Shown piece after piece: positions 17,555-25,197 of a stretch of 64,000 nt of DNA. Position 1 is the first letter of the stretch. Each line of letters begins with the position of its first letter. The notes beneath the pieces were generated by a model, which had not been told where the DNA came from, searched no databases, and saw nothing but the letters and a program-made list of their open reading frames with translations. Location: the NCBI GenBank assembly GCA_022072445.1, contig JAJVHV010000003.1:197204-261203 (forward strand), in the 5' to 3' direction. The position numbers and the translations under genes are program-made. This DNA is from Phycisphaerae bacterium. Lineage in GTDB: Bacteria; Planctomycetota; Phycisphaerae; UBA1845; Fen-1342.

Positions 17555-18012
17555 CCGGCGAGTCGCAAACGACGACGGTGGAGCGGGACTACGCCGACGA
17601 CCAGACCAGTGCTCGCCGATCGCTCGGATCGACACTTTCGCCAAACTTTCTTTTTCTGGGTGAACCGGCGGTGCCAAGACGGCAGCCGAAACGACGTGCG
17701 CGGGCAACCACTCAGGCGTGGGCACAAGCACCGCTCGGTTGCATCTCCGCAAGCATGCGGTCTGCCGTGCTTGTGTTTGCACCCGGCTTGACCAGGGTTA
17801 TGGACGAGTTCCCAGGTAGTTTCGAAGGACAAGGGAGCGCATCTCGTCAACCACTCACTGCTCCACGTCGTCACGAGCGGTACGCGCGGCTGGTGTCGCT
17901 GATCCAGTCGTGGCTCGCCGACGACTCGGATTACGATGAGACCGTCTGGCCGCAAGTGAAATCCGGAATCGAAGAGTCGCGCACGTCGTTTAGGAATCGA
18001 TTCAGTGAGTAG
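17551..18012 (+). CDS. Putative antitoxin paired with a PIN toxin; unusual N-terminal half
   Basis: 153 residues as read from GTG 17551, with GGAGG 5 nt upstream and a 4-nt overlap with the TIGR04255 gene. The last ~45 residues (RYARLVSLIQSWLADDSDYDE, then a W-P-x-x-K stretch) resemble C-terminal segments found next to PIN toxins. The first ~100 residues are low in recognisable structure and rich in Arg, Ser and Thr, so this half may be degenerate, mis-framed or started too early. It overlaps the PIN gene by 8 nt. The antitoxin role is inferred from position and size only. Confidence 0.55.
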   Translation: MTGESQTTTVERDYADDQTSARRSLGSTLSPNFLFLGEPAVPRRQPKRRARATTQAWAQAPLGCISASMRSAVLVFAPGLTRVMDEFPGSFEGQGSASRQPLTAPRRHERYARLVSLIQSWLADDSDYDETVWPQVKSGIEESRTSFRNRFSE

Positions 18013-18448
18013 CCGAGTCGCGTTGGACACCGGACCACTTGGGCAGATTGTTCATCCAAAGGCAGCGAGAGCTGCCGCGGAGTGGTTTCTCGCAATGCTC
18101 CAATCGGATTGCGACATACTCCTGCCCGAGATCGCAGATTACGAATTGCGGCGCGAGTTGATTCGCGCCGGGAAGACAAAGAGCGTTACACGACTCGACC
18201 AGATCAAGGAGCAACTCGACTACCTGCCAATTGACACACCCACAATGCTCAGAGCTGCGAATCTCTGGGCCGAGGCACGGCGTCGAGGCAAGGCCACGGC
18301 AGACAAACACGCTCTGGACGGAGATGTAATCCTGGCCGCGCAGGCCCAGCTCGCCACCGCAGACATCGCGACCGACAACGTCGGTCATCTCGACCAGTTC
18401 GTGAAGACGCGACACTGGCGCGACATGGGGTTTTCCGGCGCGGCGTAA
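18005..18448 (+). CDS. PIN domain toxin (VapC-like)
   Basis: 147-residue PIN-domain protein, expected to be a Mg-dependent RNase. Acidic residues of the active site are visible in VALDTGPLG (Asp near the N-terminus), LPEIADYELRRELI (Glu), and ALDGDVILAAQAQ and IATDNVGHLDQF (Asp). GTG 18005 overlaps the upstream gene by 8 nt, typical of coupled antitoxin-toxin pairs. It ends the TIGR04255-antitoxin-PIN cassette. The 18449-18604 gap to the next gene contains nothing recognisable. Confidence 0.85.
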   Translation: MSSRVALDTGPLGQIVHPKAARAAAEWFLAMLQSDCDILLPEIADYELRRELIRAGKTKSVTRLDQIKEQLDYLPIDTPTMLRAANLWAEARRRGKATADKHALDGDVILAAQAQLATADIATDNVGHLDQFVKTRHWRDMGFSGAA

Positions 18449-18604
18449 TTGCCGTGCGGCGCAGAATCCTTTCGGAGCTGGCCGTCTTCCGATGCGAGCA
18501 GCCGGGAGGCTCATCTCCGGCCAACGGCACATTCTTGGTGGTTTGCATACCCGACAATACATTCGGACAGCGCGTTGTTCTGGGCAACCACTCCAGCACG
18601 CTTA

Positions 18605-19357
18605 CTACCAATTCCGGGGGATCTGCCACACGCCATCCGTTTGAAAAGCATGATAATCCTCCGTCGCGCTGAATAACGACCGAGGAAGCGGTACGAGTGC
18701 GTCCGGATTGTGCATCACCTTGAGTCGCATCGGCCGTTCTCGATCAACCGGCTCTATGTGGGCCGACGCAGGGTTGGGTGTCAATACGGCGATGGCTGAG
18801 ATGTACCGCTTGTGGCCTCGGTCGCCACCGTGACCGGTGCGAAATACCCCGTCTCGGCCGTGCTCCATCGACCATTCATGATCGCGGCCGGCGCCAATCG
18901 GGACAACGAACCTTAACTCTCCAAACAGGTGGAGCAGCACACTCGCCGACAGATCAATGCCGACACGCCGATGGTCATCCAAGACGATCACGAGGGGGAT
19001 TCTGAGCTCGGTATAGGGCCGCAGTTGAGTGCGGGCGTGCTGGATCGCGTTCCCGATTGGCTTGATCAGGCGCTTCGAGGAGACCGTCCGGACGCCGCGC
19101 AAGCCAGCCAATGGTCCCGGGGCGCGAAAGGACTCCACTTCGACGAGGAACTCCGTGCCATCGCGCCAAACAAAGAAATCGGGCCGCTTGCCGTCGCGGA
19201 TTTCTATCCGCTCTTCCAGTCGTTGCTCGCCTACAAACTCGAAGTCCCGCTGACGCAACAGCCACTCAAATCGCAGAGCCCCAACGTCCCGCACGGGAAG
19301 GTTCACCTTTATCTGTCGCGACCTGCCATGCACACGCACCGGATCGAGCCGGCCCAC
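18605..19357 (-). CDS. Hypothetical protein with PD-(D/E)XK-like core
   Basis: 250 residues, not assigned to a family. Residues about 45-75 read EERIEIRDGKRPDFFVWRD, then EFLVEVESF, which has the spacing of a PD-(D/E)XK nuclease core (P-D, then E-x-E instead of E-x-K). Further strands RIPLVIVLDDHRR and RYISAIAVL fit the alpha/beta fold. The missing Lys leaves activity uncertain. Start is GTG 19357. It converges on the PIN gene and is divergent from metG, closing the accessory island. A restriction-like or restriction-derived role is possible but not shown. Confidence 0.62.
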   Translation of the reverse strand: MGRLDPVRVHGRSRQIKVNLPVRDVGALRFEWLLRQRDFEFVGEQRLEERIEIRDGKRPDFFVWRDGTEFLVEVESFRAPGPLAGLRGVRTVSSKRLIKPIGNAIQHARTQLRPYTELRIPLVIVLDDHRRVGIDLSASVLLHLFGELRFVVPIGAGRDHEWSMEHGRDGVFRTGHGGDRGHKRYISAIAVLTPNPASAHIEPVDRERPMRLKVMHNPDALVPLPRSLFSATEDYHAFQTDGVWQIPRNW

Positions 19358-19497
19358 GACACGAGCGGGCGGACAATCGGCGACGTGGCGCCGGTTGCGC
19401 GGCTGCCCACGATTGTACCGCTAGCGTTGCAACCGTCGTCGGCGGCCCATACGATCCACCCGACTGTCCGGAGAATGGCTCGCAATACCGCTCGCCC

Positions 19498-21186
19498 ATG
19501 CCCACCCGCTACCTCGTCACCTCCGGCCTGCCGTATTCCAACGGGCGACTGCACGTCGGACACATCGCCGGCGCGTATTTGCCGGCCGATACGTACGTCC
19601 GCTACCTCCGCGCCGCCGGCCGCGACGTCCGCTTCATCTGCGGCAGCGACGACAACGGCGTCGCGATCGAGATTTCCGCCCGCCAGCAGAACAAGACGCC
19701 GCAGGAAGTCTCGACGCACTTCAACCAGCGGCAGAAGGCCGATTTCGCCGGCCTGCGGATCGATTTTGACGTCTATGGCGGCACGCACCAGCCCGGCTAC
19801 TGGGACATTCACCGCGCGCTCAGCCAGGATTTCTTCAAGCGGATCTACGAGCGCGGGTTCTTCACGAAGCGCCGCACGCGGCAACTCTTCGACCCGCAGA
19901 TCAACCGCTTCCTGCCGGATCGCTACGTCGAGGGCACGTGTTATCACCCCGACTGCCGCAAACCCGGCGCCCACGGCGACCAATGCAGCAGTTGCGGTCG
20001 GCTGATCGACGCGCTCCTGCTGATCGAGCCGAAGAGCGTCATCACCGGCGGGCCGACCGAGGTGCGCGAAACCACGCACTGGTACCTGCGGCTGAACGAC
20101 TTCGAGCAGCCGCTGCGCGACTGGCTTAACACCAAGCAGGGCATCTGGCGGCCGAGCGTGCTGAACTTCGCGCTGGGGCAGATCAAGCAGGGTCTGCCGG
20201 AGCGCTCTATGACGCGCGACATCGAGTGGGGCATCCCCGTCCCGCTCGACGACCCCGACGCCGCCGGCAAGGTGCTCTTCGTCTGGTTCGACGCGCCGAT
20301 CGGCTACGTCTCATTCACCGCCGCCCTGTGCGAGCAACGCGGCGAGCGGCGCGAGGATTATCAGAAGTGGTGGTGCGACCCCGACACGTCGATCGTGCAC
20401 TTCATCGGCGAGGACAACACGGTCTTTCACACGCTGATCTGGCCGGCGATGCTCATGGCCGAGCAGCAGCACAAACTCCCCGCGCACGTCGTGGCCAACA
20501 ACTACCTGAATTTCAAGATCGGCGGCGGCGAAGAGGAGAAGATCAGCAAGAGCCGCACGCCGCAGGAATCGCCGGTCTGGATCGAGGAGTATCTCAAGCG
20601 CTATGACCCGGACGCGCTGCGCTACTACCTGACGGCGATCGCGCCCGAGGCGGCGCGGACGTTTTTCGACCCGGCGCACTTCATTCAGCGCAACAACAGC
20701 GAGCTGTGCGACGTGTTCGGCAATTTCGTCAACCGTCCGCTGACGTTTGTCGCCCGTTATTTCGACAACAAGGTGCCTGACGCGAGCGCCGCGACCGACG
20801 TTGATCGGGCGCTGGTCGCGCGCGGCGCCGCGGCGCTGGAGAAGGTCGGCGCGTGCATCGAGGGTTTCCGCTTCAAGGCCGGGCTCGAAGAGCTGATGAG
20901 CTTCGCCTCGGCCTGCAACGAGTATTTCCAGATCCGCGCCCCGTGGAGCAGCCGCAAGACCAACATGGCCGACTGCGCCGCGTCGATCGGCACGTCGGTC
21001 CACGCCGTGCACCATCTCGCGATTCTGGCGGCACCGTTCATGCCCGGGGCGGCGGAACGGATCGTCGCGATGCTCGGCCTCGACGCGCCGGCGTTGCGCT
21101 GGCAGCCGCCGGCGCCCCCGGCGACCGGCCGTGCGCTCGGGCAGGCGCAGATTCTGTTCACCAAGCTCGAGGGTGAGGAGCTGTAA
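19498..21186 (+). CDS. metG: Methionyl-tRNA synthetase
   Basis: 562-residue class I aminoacyl-tRNA synthetase that charges tRNA-Met. The HIGH motif appears as HVGH (residues 19-22) and KMSKS as KISKS (about 348). A zinc knuckle is present (CYHPDC and CSSC), as is the family motif FVWFDAPIGYVS. The length fits forms without the C-terminal tRNA-binding dimerisation domain. ATG 19498 gives the normal N-terminus; the frame is open upstream but that stretch is the promoter region opposite the 18605-19357 gene. Confidence 0.97.
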   Translation: MPTRYLVTSGLPYSNGRLHVGHIAGAYLPADTYVRYLRAAGRDVRFICGSDDNGVAIEISARQQNKTPQEVSTHFNQRQKADFAGLRIDFDVYGGTHQPGYWDIHRALSQDFFKRIYERGFFTKRRTRQLFDPQINRFLPDRYVEGTCYHPDCRKPGAHGDQCSSCGRLIDALLLIEPKSVITGGPTEVRETTHWYLRLNDFEQPLRDWLNTKQGIWRPSVLNFALGQIKQGLPERSMTRDIEWGIPVPLDDPDAAGKVLFVWFDAPIGYVSFTAALCEQRGERREDYQKWWCDPDTSIVHFIGEDNTVFHTLIWPAMLMAEQQHKLPAHVVANNYLNFKIGGGEEEKISKSRTPQESPVWIEEYLKRYDPDALRYYLTAIAPEAARTFFDPAHFIQRNNSELCDVFGNFVNRPLTFVARYFDNKVPDASAATDVDRALVARGAAALEKVGACIEGFRFKAGLEELMSFASACNEYFQIRAPWSSRKTNMADCAASIGTSVHAVHHLAILAAPFMPGAAERIVAMLGLDAPALRWQPPAPPATGRALGQAQILFTKLEGEEL

Positions 21187-21259
21187 CCCGCTCTCGGGCG
21201 GCATCGCCCCACGCGCAGCGAGTCGCGATGCTGGCGCGAATGCGAACGAGTCCGCAGGT

Positions 21260-21283
21260 ATGCTTACGCCTGATGGCGAAAGC
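21260..21283 (+). repeat. Dispersed short repeat, family A
   Basis: ATGCTTACGCCTGATGGCG followed by AAAGC, with an internal CGCC-TGAT-GGCG hairpin. Read as protein it gives MLTPDGES. Related copies lie at 22143-22190 and 41532-41561, both in the opposite orientation. It sits between metG and the protease gene. Confidence 0.7.
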
Positions 21284-21313
21284 AGGCCACCCGCCGCTGA
21301 TGGAGCACGCATC

Positions 21314-22132
21314 GTGAGACTTCGACGCGTCGCCATCGGACTGTTGCTCCTCGTGAGCGGCTGCGCCGCTCCGCACGCCGCCGACTTGCGCGTTCGCGTC
21401 AAGCCGGTCTTTCTGCTGCCGTCGGGTGTGCAGCCGCCGGGGGCGGAGTATTCCACGCGGCTGATGCGGCACTTGGAGTGGGCGCGGGCCCGCTATCGCG
21501 AGCTGCTCGACGGGCGCGACACTTTCGAGCTCGCCGGCCGCGCCCCGCTCGTGCTGGCCAGCGAGCAGCCGGCCGGGTATTTCACTGCCACGTCCGACGG
21601 CGGCGCGGAGGTCGCTCTCATCGAGCTCTTCGCGCACGACCACGTCGATCGATTCTCCTGCCCGTTCATTTACGTCGTCCTCTTCGTCGGCACCGGGCAG
21701 TGGCCGGGCGGCGGCGGACGTCCGATCAACGGCGGTTTGAACACCGGCGGCGGAATCGTCATTCTCGCGGCCGATGGGCTGATCGATTCGCCCAACTTCC
21801 AATCCACGCTCCAGCATGAGCTGGGACACGGCTTCGGCCTGCCGCACGTCGACGTCTATGGTCACGACATGAGCGAAAACCCCTCTCTCATGTCCTACAA
21901 CCCACGCCATCACACCAACGGCTTCACCCCGAGCGACGCGCCCGGCGCGCTGATCCCCGAGGATCGTCGTGCCCTGGCGCTGAATCGCCGCGTGTTTCCC
22001 GGATACGAGTTCGTCCCGTCGCGCCACGCACCAGCGCAGTACAGCCTGGCGCCCATCGTCCTGCTCGGCCCCATGACGCTCCAGGGACAGGAGGCGTACA
22101 ACGGGCCCGAAATCGTTGAATCACCCCGGTAG
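21314..22132 (+). CDS. Lipoprotein with metzincin-type zinc protease motif
   Basis: 272-residue predicted lipoprotein metalloprotease. A short signal peptide ends in the lipobox VSGC. The zinc motif HELGHGFGLPHVD fits HExxHxxGxxH, and SLMSYNP about 15 residues later supplies a likely Met-turn, so the metzincin assignment rests on two independent features. It has no propeptide or obvious partner domain. GTG 21314 is chosen because GGAG lies 8 nt upstream and the signal peptide begins there; longer in-frame starts read through a dispersed repeat. The substrate is unknown, probably in the periplasm or at the outer membrane. Confidence 0.82.
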   Translation: MRLRRVAIGLLLLVSGCAAPHAADLRVRVKPVFLLPSGVQPPGAEYSTRLMRHLEWARARYRELLDGRDTFELAGRAPLVLASEQPAGYFTATSDGGAEVALIELFAHDHVDRFSCPFIYVVLFVGTGQWPGGGGRPINGGLNTGGGIVILAADGLIDSPNFQSTLQHELGHGFGLPHVDVYGHDMSENPSLMSYNPRHHTNGFTPSDAPGALIPEDRRALALNRRVFPGYEFVPSRHAPAQYSLAPIVLLGPMTLQGQEAYNGPEIVESPR

Positions 22133-22142
22133 CAGATGCGTG

Positions 22143-22190
22143 GCATGCTCTCGCCCGGTGGTATGCTCTCGCCGACAGGCGTGAGCATGC
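22143..22190 (-). repeat. Dispersed short repeat, family A (partial plus full copy)
   Basis: A partial copy (GCATGCTCTCGCCCGGT, 22143-22159) is followed by a full copy at 22161-22190 whose reverse complement contains CTCACGCCTGTCGGCGAGAG. The half-sites are inverted around CGCC/GGCG. Lies between two lipoprotein genes. Confidence 0.7.
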
Positions 22191-22270
22191 AGCGCGCGCT
22201 GCTGGCACCGTCAGCGCCGGCACATCGCCGCTGCTGGTGCGCGGCCGGCCAAACTCGTATAGTCCGCACG

Positions 22271-22915
22271 ATGCTAACGATCCTGCAACGCTGTGCGCGA
22301 CGCGCGTGCGAACGAGCACCGTATCGGGCGCCGGGTAGTGTCTCCCCCTACACCGCCGCACCGCCGATCAGACCCGCGGTTCGGCGGATCGTCGTCCTCG
22401 CCGGCGTGCTGCTGCTGCTATCGTCAGGATGTTCGCCGCCGAGCCGGCCCGCCCGCAGCGACGCCGCGCCTCTTCCGCCGCTCGACACGTCGACACCCGA
22501 GGCGGCCGCGAAATCGCTGCTGGCGGCGTTGAAAGCGCGACTGGTCGCGACACGGGCGCATGATGCCGCCGGCGATCAGGCGGCCCGCGCCCGCATCGCC
22601 GAGCTCGTCGCCGTCGACGTCATCTATCAGCGGCTGCCGTCCGGCGCGCGGCGGCTGACCACGCCCGAGGCGGCGGCGCGCTCGGTCTCGGATACGTGGC
22701 CGGCGCTCATCGCCTTCTACGTCGAGCATCTCAACGTCCAACAGATCGAGCGCGCCGTTGAGGCGGGCGGGCACGCCCACGTGCACGTTGCGACAACCGG
22801 TGGTTCCGACGCGGCCCGACTCAAGATCGAGTGCGCGAATCTCGGCGGCGCCTGGCGGGTCGCGCGGATCGAGTTCGACCCGCCGCACGCGAGCAGCCAG
22901 CCGACGTCAGACTGA
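22271..22915 (+). CDS. Predicted lipoprotein, function unknown
   Basis: 214 residues from ATG 22271. A hydrophobic stretch VVLAGVLLLLSSGC ends in a lipobox, but about 40 Arg-rich residues come before it, so the true start may be further downstream at a codon I could not identify. The mature part is helical (AAAKSLLAALKARLVATRAHD), with a likely NTF2/SnoaL-like ending (ARLKIECANLGGAWRVARIEFDP). No active site is evident. It sits alone between two repeat clusters. Confidence 0.62.
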   Translation: MLTILQRCARRACERAPYRAPGSVSPYTAAPPIRPAVRRIVVLAGVLLLLSSGCSPPSRPARSDAAPLPPLDTSTPEAAAKSLLAALKARLVATRAHDAAGDQAARARIAELVAVDVIYQRLPSGARRLTTPEAAARSVSDTWPALIAFYVEHLNVQQIERAVEAGGHAHVHVATTGGSDAARLKIECANLGGAWRVARIEFDPPHASSQPTSD

Positions 22916-22935
22916 ATCGGCTGTGCGAACCATGT

Positions 22936-23013
22936 AGAGCAGCCGCCCCCGGCTGCACTCGGTTTCGCTCGCTGGCGCTTCGTGCTCGGCAGGTCGCCCG
23001 ACGGCGACCTGCC
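22936..23013. repeat. Dispersed palindromic repeats, family B plus an 11-bp inverted repeat
   Basis: 22936-22986 is a family B copy (AGAGCAGCCGCCCCCGGCTG onward, ending CTTCGTGCTC) with a 10-nt insert relative to 14387-14428. Directly after it, GGCAGGTCGCC (22988-22998) and GGCGACCTGCC (23003-23013) form a perfect hairpin with a 4-nt loop. It has no T-run, so it is not a standard terminator. Confidence 0.75.
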
Positions 23014-23051
23014 CTACCTGAGACGGTTACGCGGGTTGGATCCTGCGCCCC

Positions 23052-23086
23052 GGACCCTGAACCCTGAACCCCGAACCCTCAACCTC
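23052..23086 (+). repeat. Heptamer tandem repeat (GAACCCT)
   Basis: Five imperfect 7-nt units: GGACCCT, GAACCCT, GAACCCC, GAACCCT, CAACCTC. The array abuts the stop codon of the DinB gene at 23085. Confidence 0.8.
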
Positions 23087-23618
23087 ACGCGCCGCGGGTC
23101 GCCGCGACGTAGCGCGTGATCTGGTCGATGTGCGAGAGGTCGTGGCCGGCGTGCATCTTGCGCATCAGCTCCAGCGGCTCCTCGCCGCGCTCCGCGTGCA
23201 GACCGGCGCGCTTCAGGTCGGCCTGGGAGAGCCTTCGGAAAAGTGCCAGGTTCGCGCGGCGCAGGCCGGCAAAGGTCTCGGCCAGCTCGCGCGGGTCGTA
23301 CTCGTTGTAGCGCTGGCCGGCGACCCACAGGTCCTGATCCATGCTCGTGATCGCCGGCCGCTCTTCGCAGGCGATCAGCCGCGTGCGATAGCCGTACACC
23401 CACTCGGCGTCGCAGAGGTGGCCGATGATCTCCAGCGGCGTCCACTTGCCCGGAAACGGCCGCTTCCGCAGCGTATCGGCGGGGTGCATCGCGACGAGGC
23501 GCGCGATGACGGCCGGCGTCTCGGCCAGCACGTCGAGCGGCTCGCGGCTGCCCAGCAGTCCGAGCAGCTTGTCCTGATACGTTTTCGTATTCCCCCGTTC
23601 GACGGCGGTTTGCGTCAT
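23085..23618 (-). CDS. DinB superfamily protein
   Basis: 177-residue four-helix DinB/YfiT-like protein. The probable metal-binding His residues are in IIGHLCDAEWVYGYR and HAGHDLSHIDQI. Members include thiol-S-transferases that use bacillithiol or mycothiol, and many others of unknown function, so no substrate is assigned. ATG 23618 is preferred because GAGG lies 8 nt upstream; an ATG at 23651 is possible. It sits 120 nt downstream of kynureninase on the same strand. Confidence 0.82.
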   Translation of the reverse strand: MTQTAVERGNTKTYQDKLLGLLGSREPLDVLAETPAVIARLVAMHPADTLRKRPFPGKWTPLEIIGHLCDAEWVYGYRTRLIACEERPAITSMDQDLWVAGQRYNEYDPRELAETFAGLRRANLALFRRLSQADLKRAGLHAERGEEPLELMRKMHAGHDLSHIDQITRYVAATRGA

Positions 23619-23738
23619 GGCGAATTCCTCGTCGCGGCTCGAGGTTGACATCGTATCGCGCAGCGTGCGCCACGGCGAGCCGCGAATCGGGTCCAGCGGC
23701 ATCCCGATAAGCACGAGCTTTCGTCGGACCCAGGCAAC

Positions 23739-25028
23739 TCAGACATGCCGGGCCAGTATCTCCGCAAAGCGCCACACCTCGTGAAACGTGTTGTAGAGCG
23801 GCGTCGGCGCGACACGCACCACGTTCGGCTCGCGGAAGTCGCAGACCACACCCGCGGATTCCAGCTCCGCGTGCAGCTCGCGCGGCCGGTGATGCGCCAG
23901 GATCGACAACTGGCAGCCGCGCGCCGCCGGCTCGCGCGGCGTGATCACCGTGTAGCGCTGGCTGGGCATCTGATCCAGCAGGAATTGCAGGTACCCCGTC
24001 AGCCGCCGCGACTTCGAACGCAGCGCCGGCATTCCCGCGGCATCGAAGATTTGCAGCGACGCGACCAGCGGCGCCATGGCCAGAATCGGCGGATTGCTCA
24101 GTTGCCAGGCGTCGGCGCTGGCGACCGGCTTGAACTCGGCTTCCAGGTGCATGCGGAAGCGCGTCCGCGGGTCGTTTCCCCACCAGCCGCCGAGCCGCGG
24201 CAGCGACAGGTCGCGCGCGTGCCGCTCGTGTATGAAGCAGCCAGCCACCGCGCCCGGTCCGCTGTTCAGATATTTGTAGCTGCACCACGCCGCGAAATCG
24301 ACGTCCCAGTCGTGCAGCGCCAGCTCGACGTTTCCCGCCGCATGCGCCAAGTCGAATCCGACGGCGCATCCGGCCCGGCGGGCGGCGGCGGCGATCGCCC
24401 GCATGTCGAATACCTGCCCGGTGAAGTAGTTCACGCCCGACATCATCACCAGCGCCAGCCGCGGTCCTTCGCGCTCGATGAGCCCCAGCACGTCCTCGGT
24501 GCGGAGCGTCGTTTCGCCCGACCGGGGCGACGCGACGATCATGCCGCGGTCGGCCTCAAAGCCGCGCAGCCGGAGCTGCGAGCGAACCGCGTAGAGGTCC
24601 GATGGAAACGCGCAGCCCTCGATCAATATGCCGTAGCGCTCCGGGCTCGGCCGGTAAAACGTGCTCATCAGCAGGTGCAGGTTGACGGTCAGGCCGTTCA
24701 TGCACACGACTTCGTGCGGCGCCGCTCCCACAAGCCGCGCCGCCGGCGCGCGCACCTGCTCGTGGTAGGAATACCAGGGGCGCGCGGCGCGGAAGTGCCC
24801 TTCGACTGCCAGGGTCGCCCAGTCGTTCAGCTCCTGCGCCACGATTCCCCGCGCCGACCGCGGCTGAAGCCCCAGCGAGTTGCCGCAGAAGTAGAGCACC
24901 TCTCGGCCGTCCGGGCGGCGCGGAACATGGAACGCCTCGCGCCATTTCGACAGGGGGTCGGCGGCGTCGAGCGCGCGTGCGAATTCCTCGCCGGTCTGAT
25001 AGCTTCCCTGCGCGCCCGAATCCGTCAT
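23739..25028 (-). CDS. kynU: Kynureninase
   Basis: 429-residue PLP-dependent kynureninase, which cleaves kynurenine or 3-hydroxykynurenine to anthranilate or 3-hydroxyanthranilate plus alanine. Family motifs: YFCGNSLGLQPRS, GHFRAARPWYSYHE, VVCMNGLTVNLHLLM, VGFDLAHAAGN, the PLP lysine in WCSYKYLNSGPGA, and GWWGNDP. The length is normal. No tryptophan dioxygenase or kynurenine formamidase gene lies nearby, so whether it serves tryptophan breakdown or NAD synthesis cannot be told here. Starts at ATG 25028; a TTG 9 nt upstream is unlikely. Confidence 0.95.
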   Translation of the reverse strand: MTDSGAQGSYQTGEEFARALDAADPLSKWREAFHVPRRPDGREVLYFCGNSLGLQPRSARGIVAQELNDWATLAVEGHFRAARPWYSYHEQVRAPAARLVGAAPHEVVCMNGLTVNLHLLMSTFYRPSPERYGILIEGCAFPSDLYAVRSQLRLRGFEADRGMIVASPRSGETTLRTEDVLGLIEREGPRLALVMMSGVNYFTGQVFDMRAIAAAARRAGCAVGFDLAHAAGNVELALHDWDVDFAAWCSYKYLNSGPGAVAGCFIHERHARDLSLPRLGGWWGNDPRTRFRMHLEAEFKPVASADAWQLSNPPILAMAPLVASLQIFDAAGMPALRSKSRRLTGYLQFLLDQMPSQRYTVITPREPAARGCQLSILAHHRPRELHAELESAGVVCDFREPNVVRVAPTPLYNTFHEVWRFAEILARHV

Positions 25029-25197
25029 GGTGGGCAATCATAACGGAGCATCAGGCAGGCCGAGGCACGTCGGTGGGGACGGACGATTCAGCCGTAACCG
25101 GATCAGTTTGCGGCGGCTGGAACGGCTCTACCTTCCCCGCCGAATTCGGTTATCATGCCCGGCTCGGTTTGTGAAATCTTTCACGAGACGGCCGCGA

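Noticed and set aside
16036-19357. Restriction-modification system
   Set aside because: No methyltransferase or specificity gene was seen; the nuclease-like genes are of other families.
22988-23013. 11-bp hairpin as transcription terminator
   Set aside because: No T-run on either strand next to the stem; it resembles the dispersed palindromes.
23014-24369. Long minus-strand open frame over the DinB and kynureninase region
   Set aside because: It runs in another frame over two well-matched genes, has biased Arg/Ala composition and no domain; a shadow of GC-rich coding sequence.
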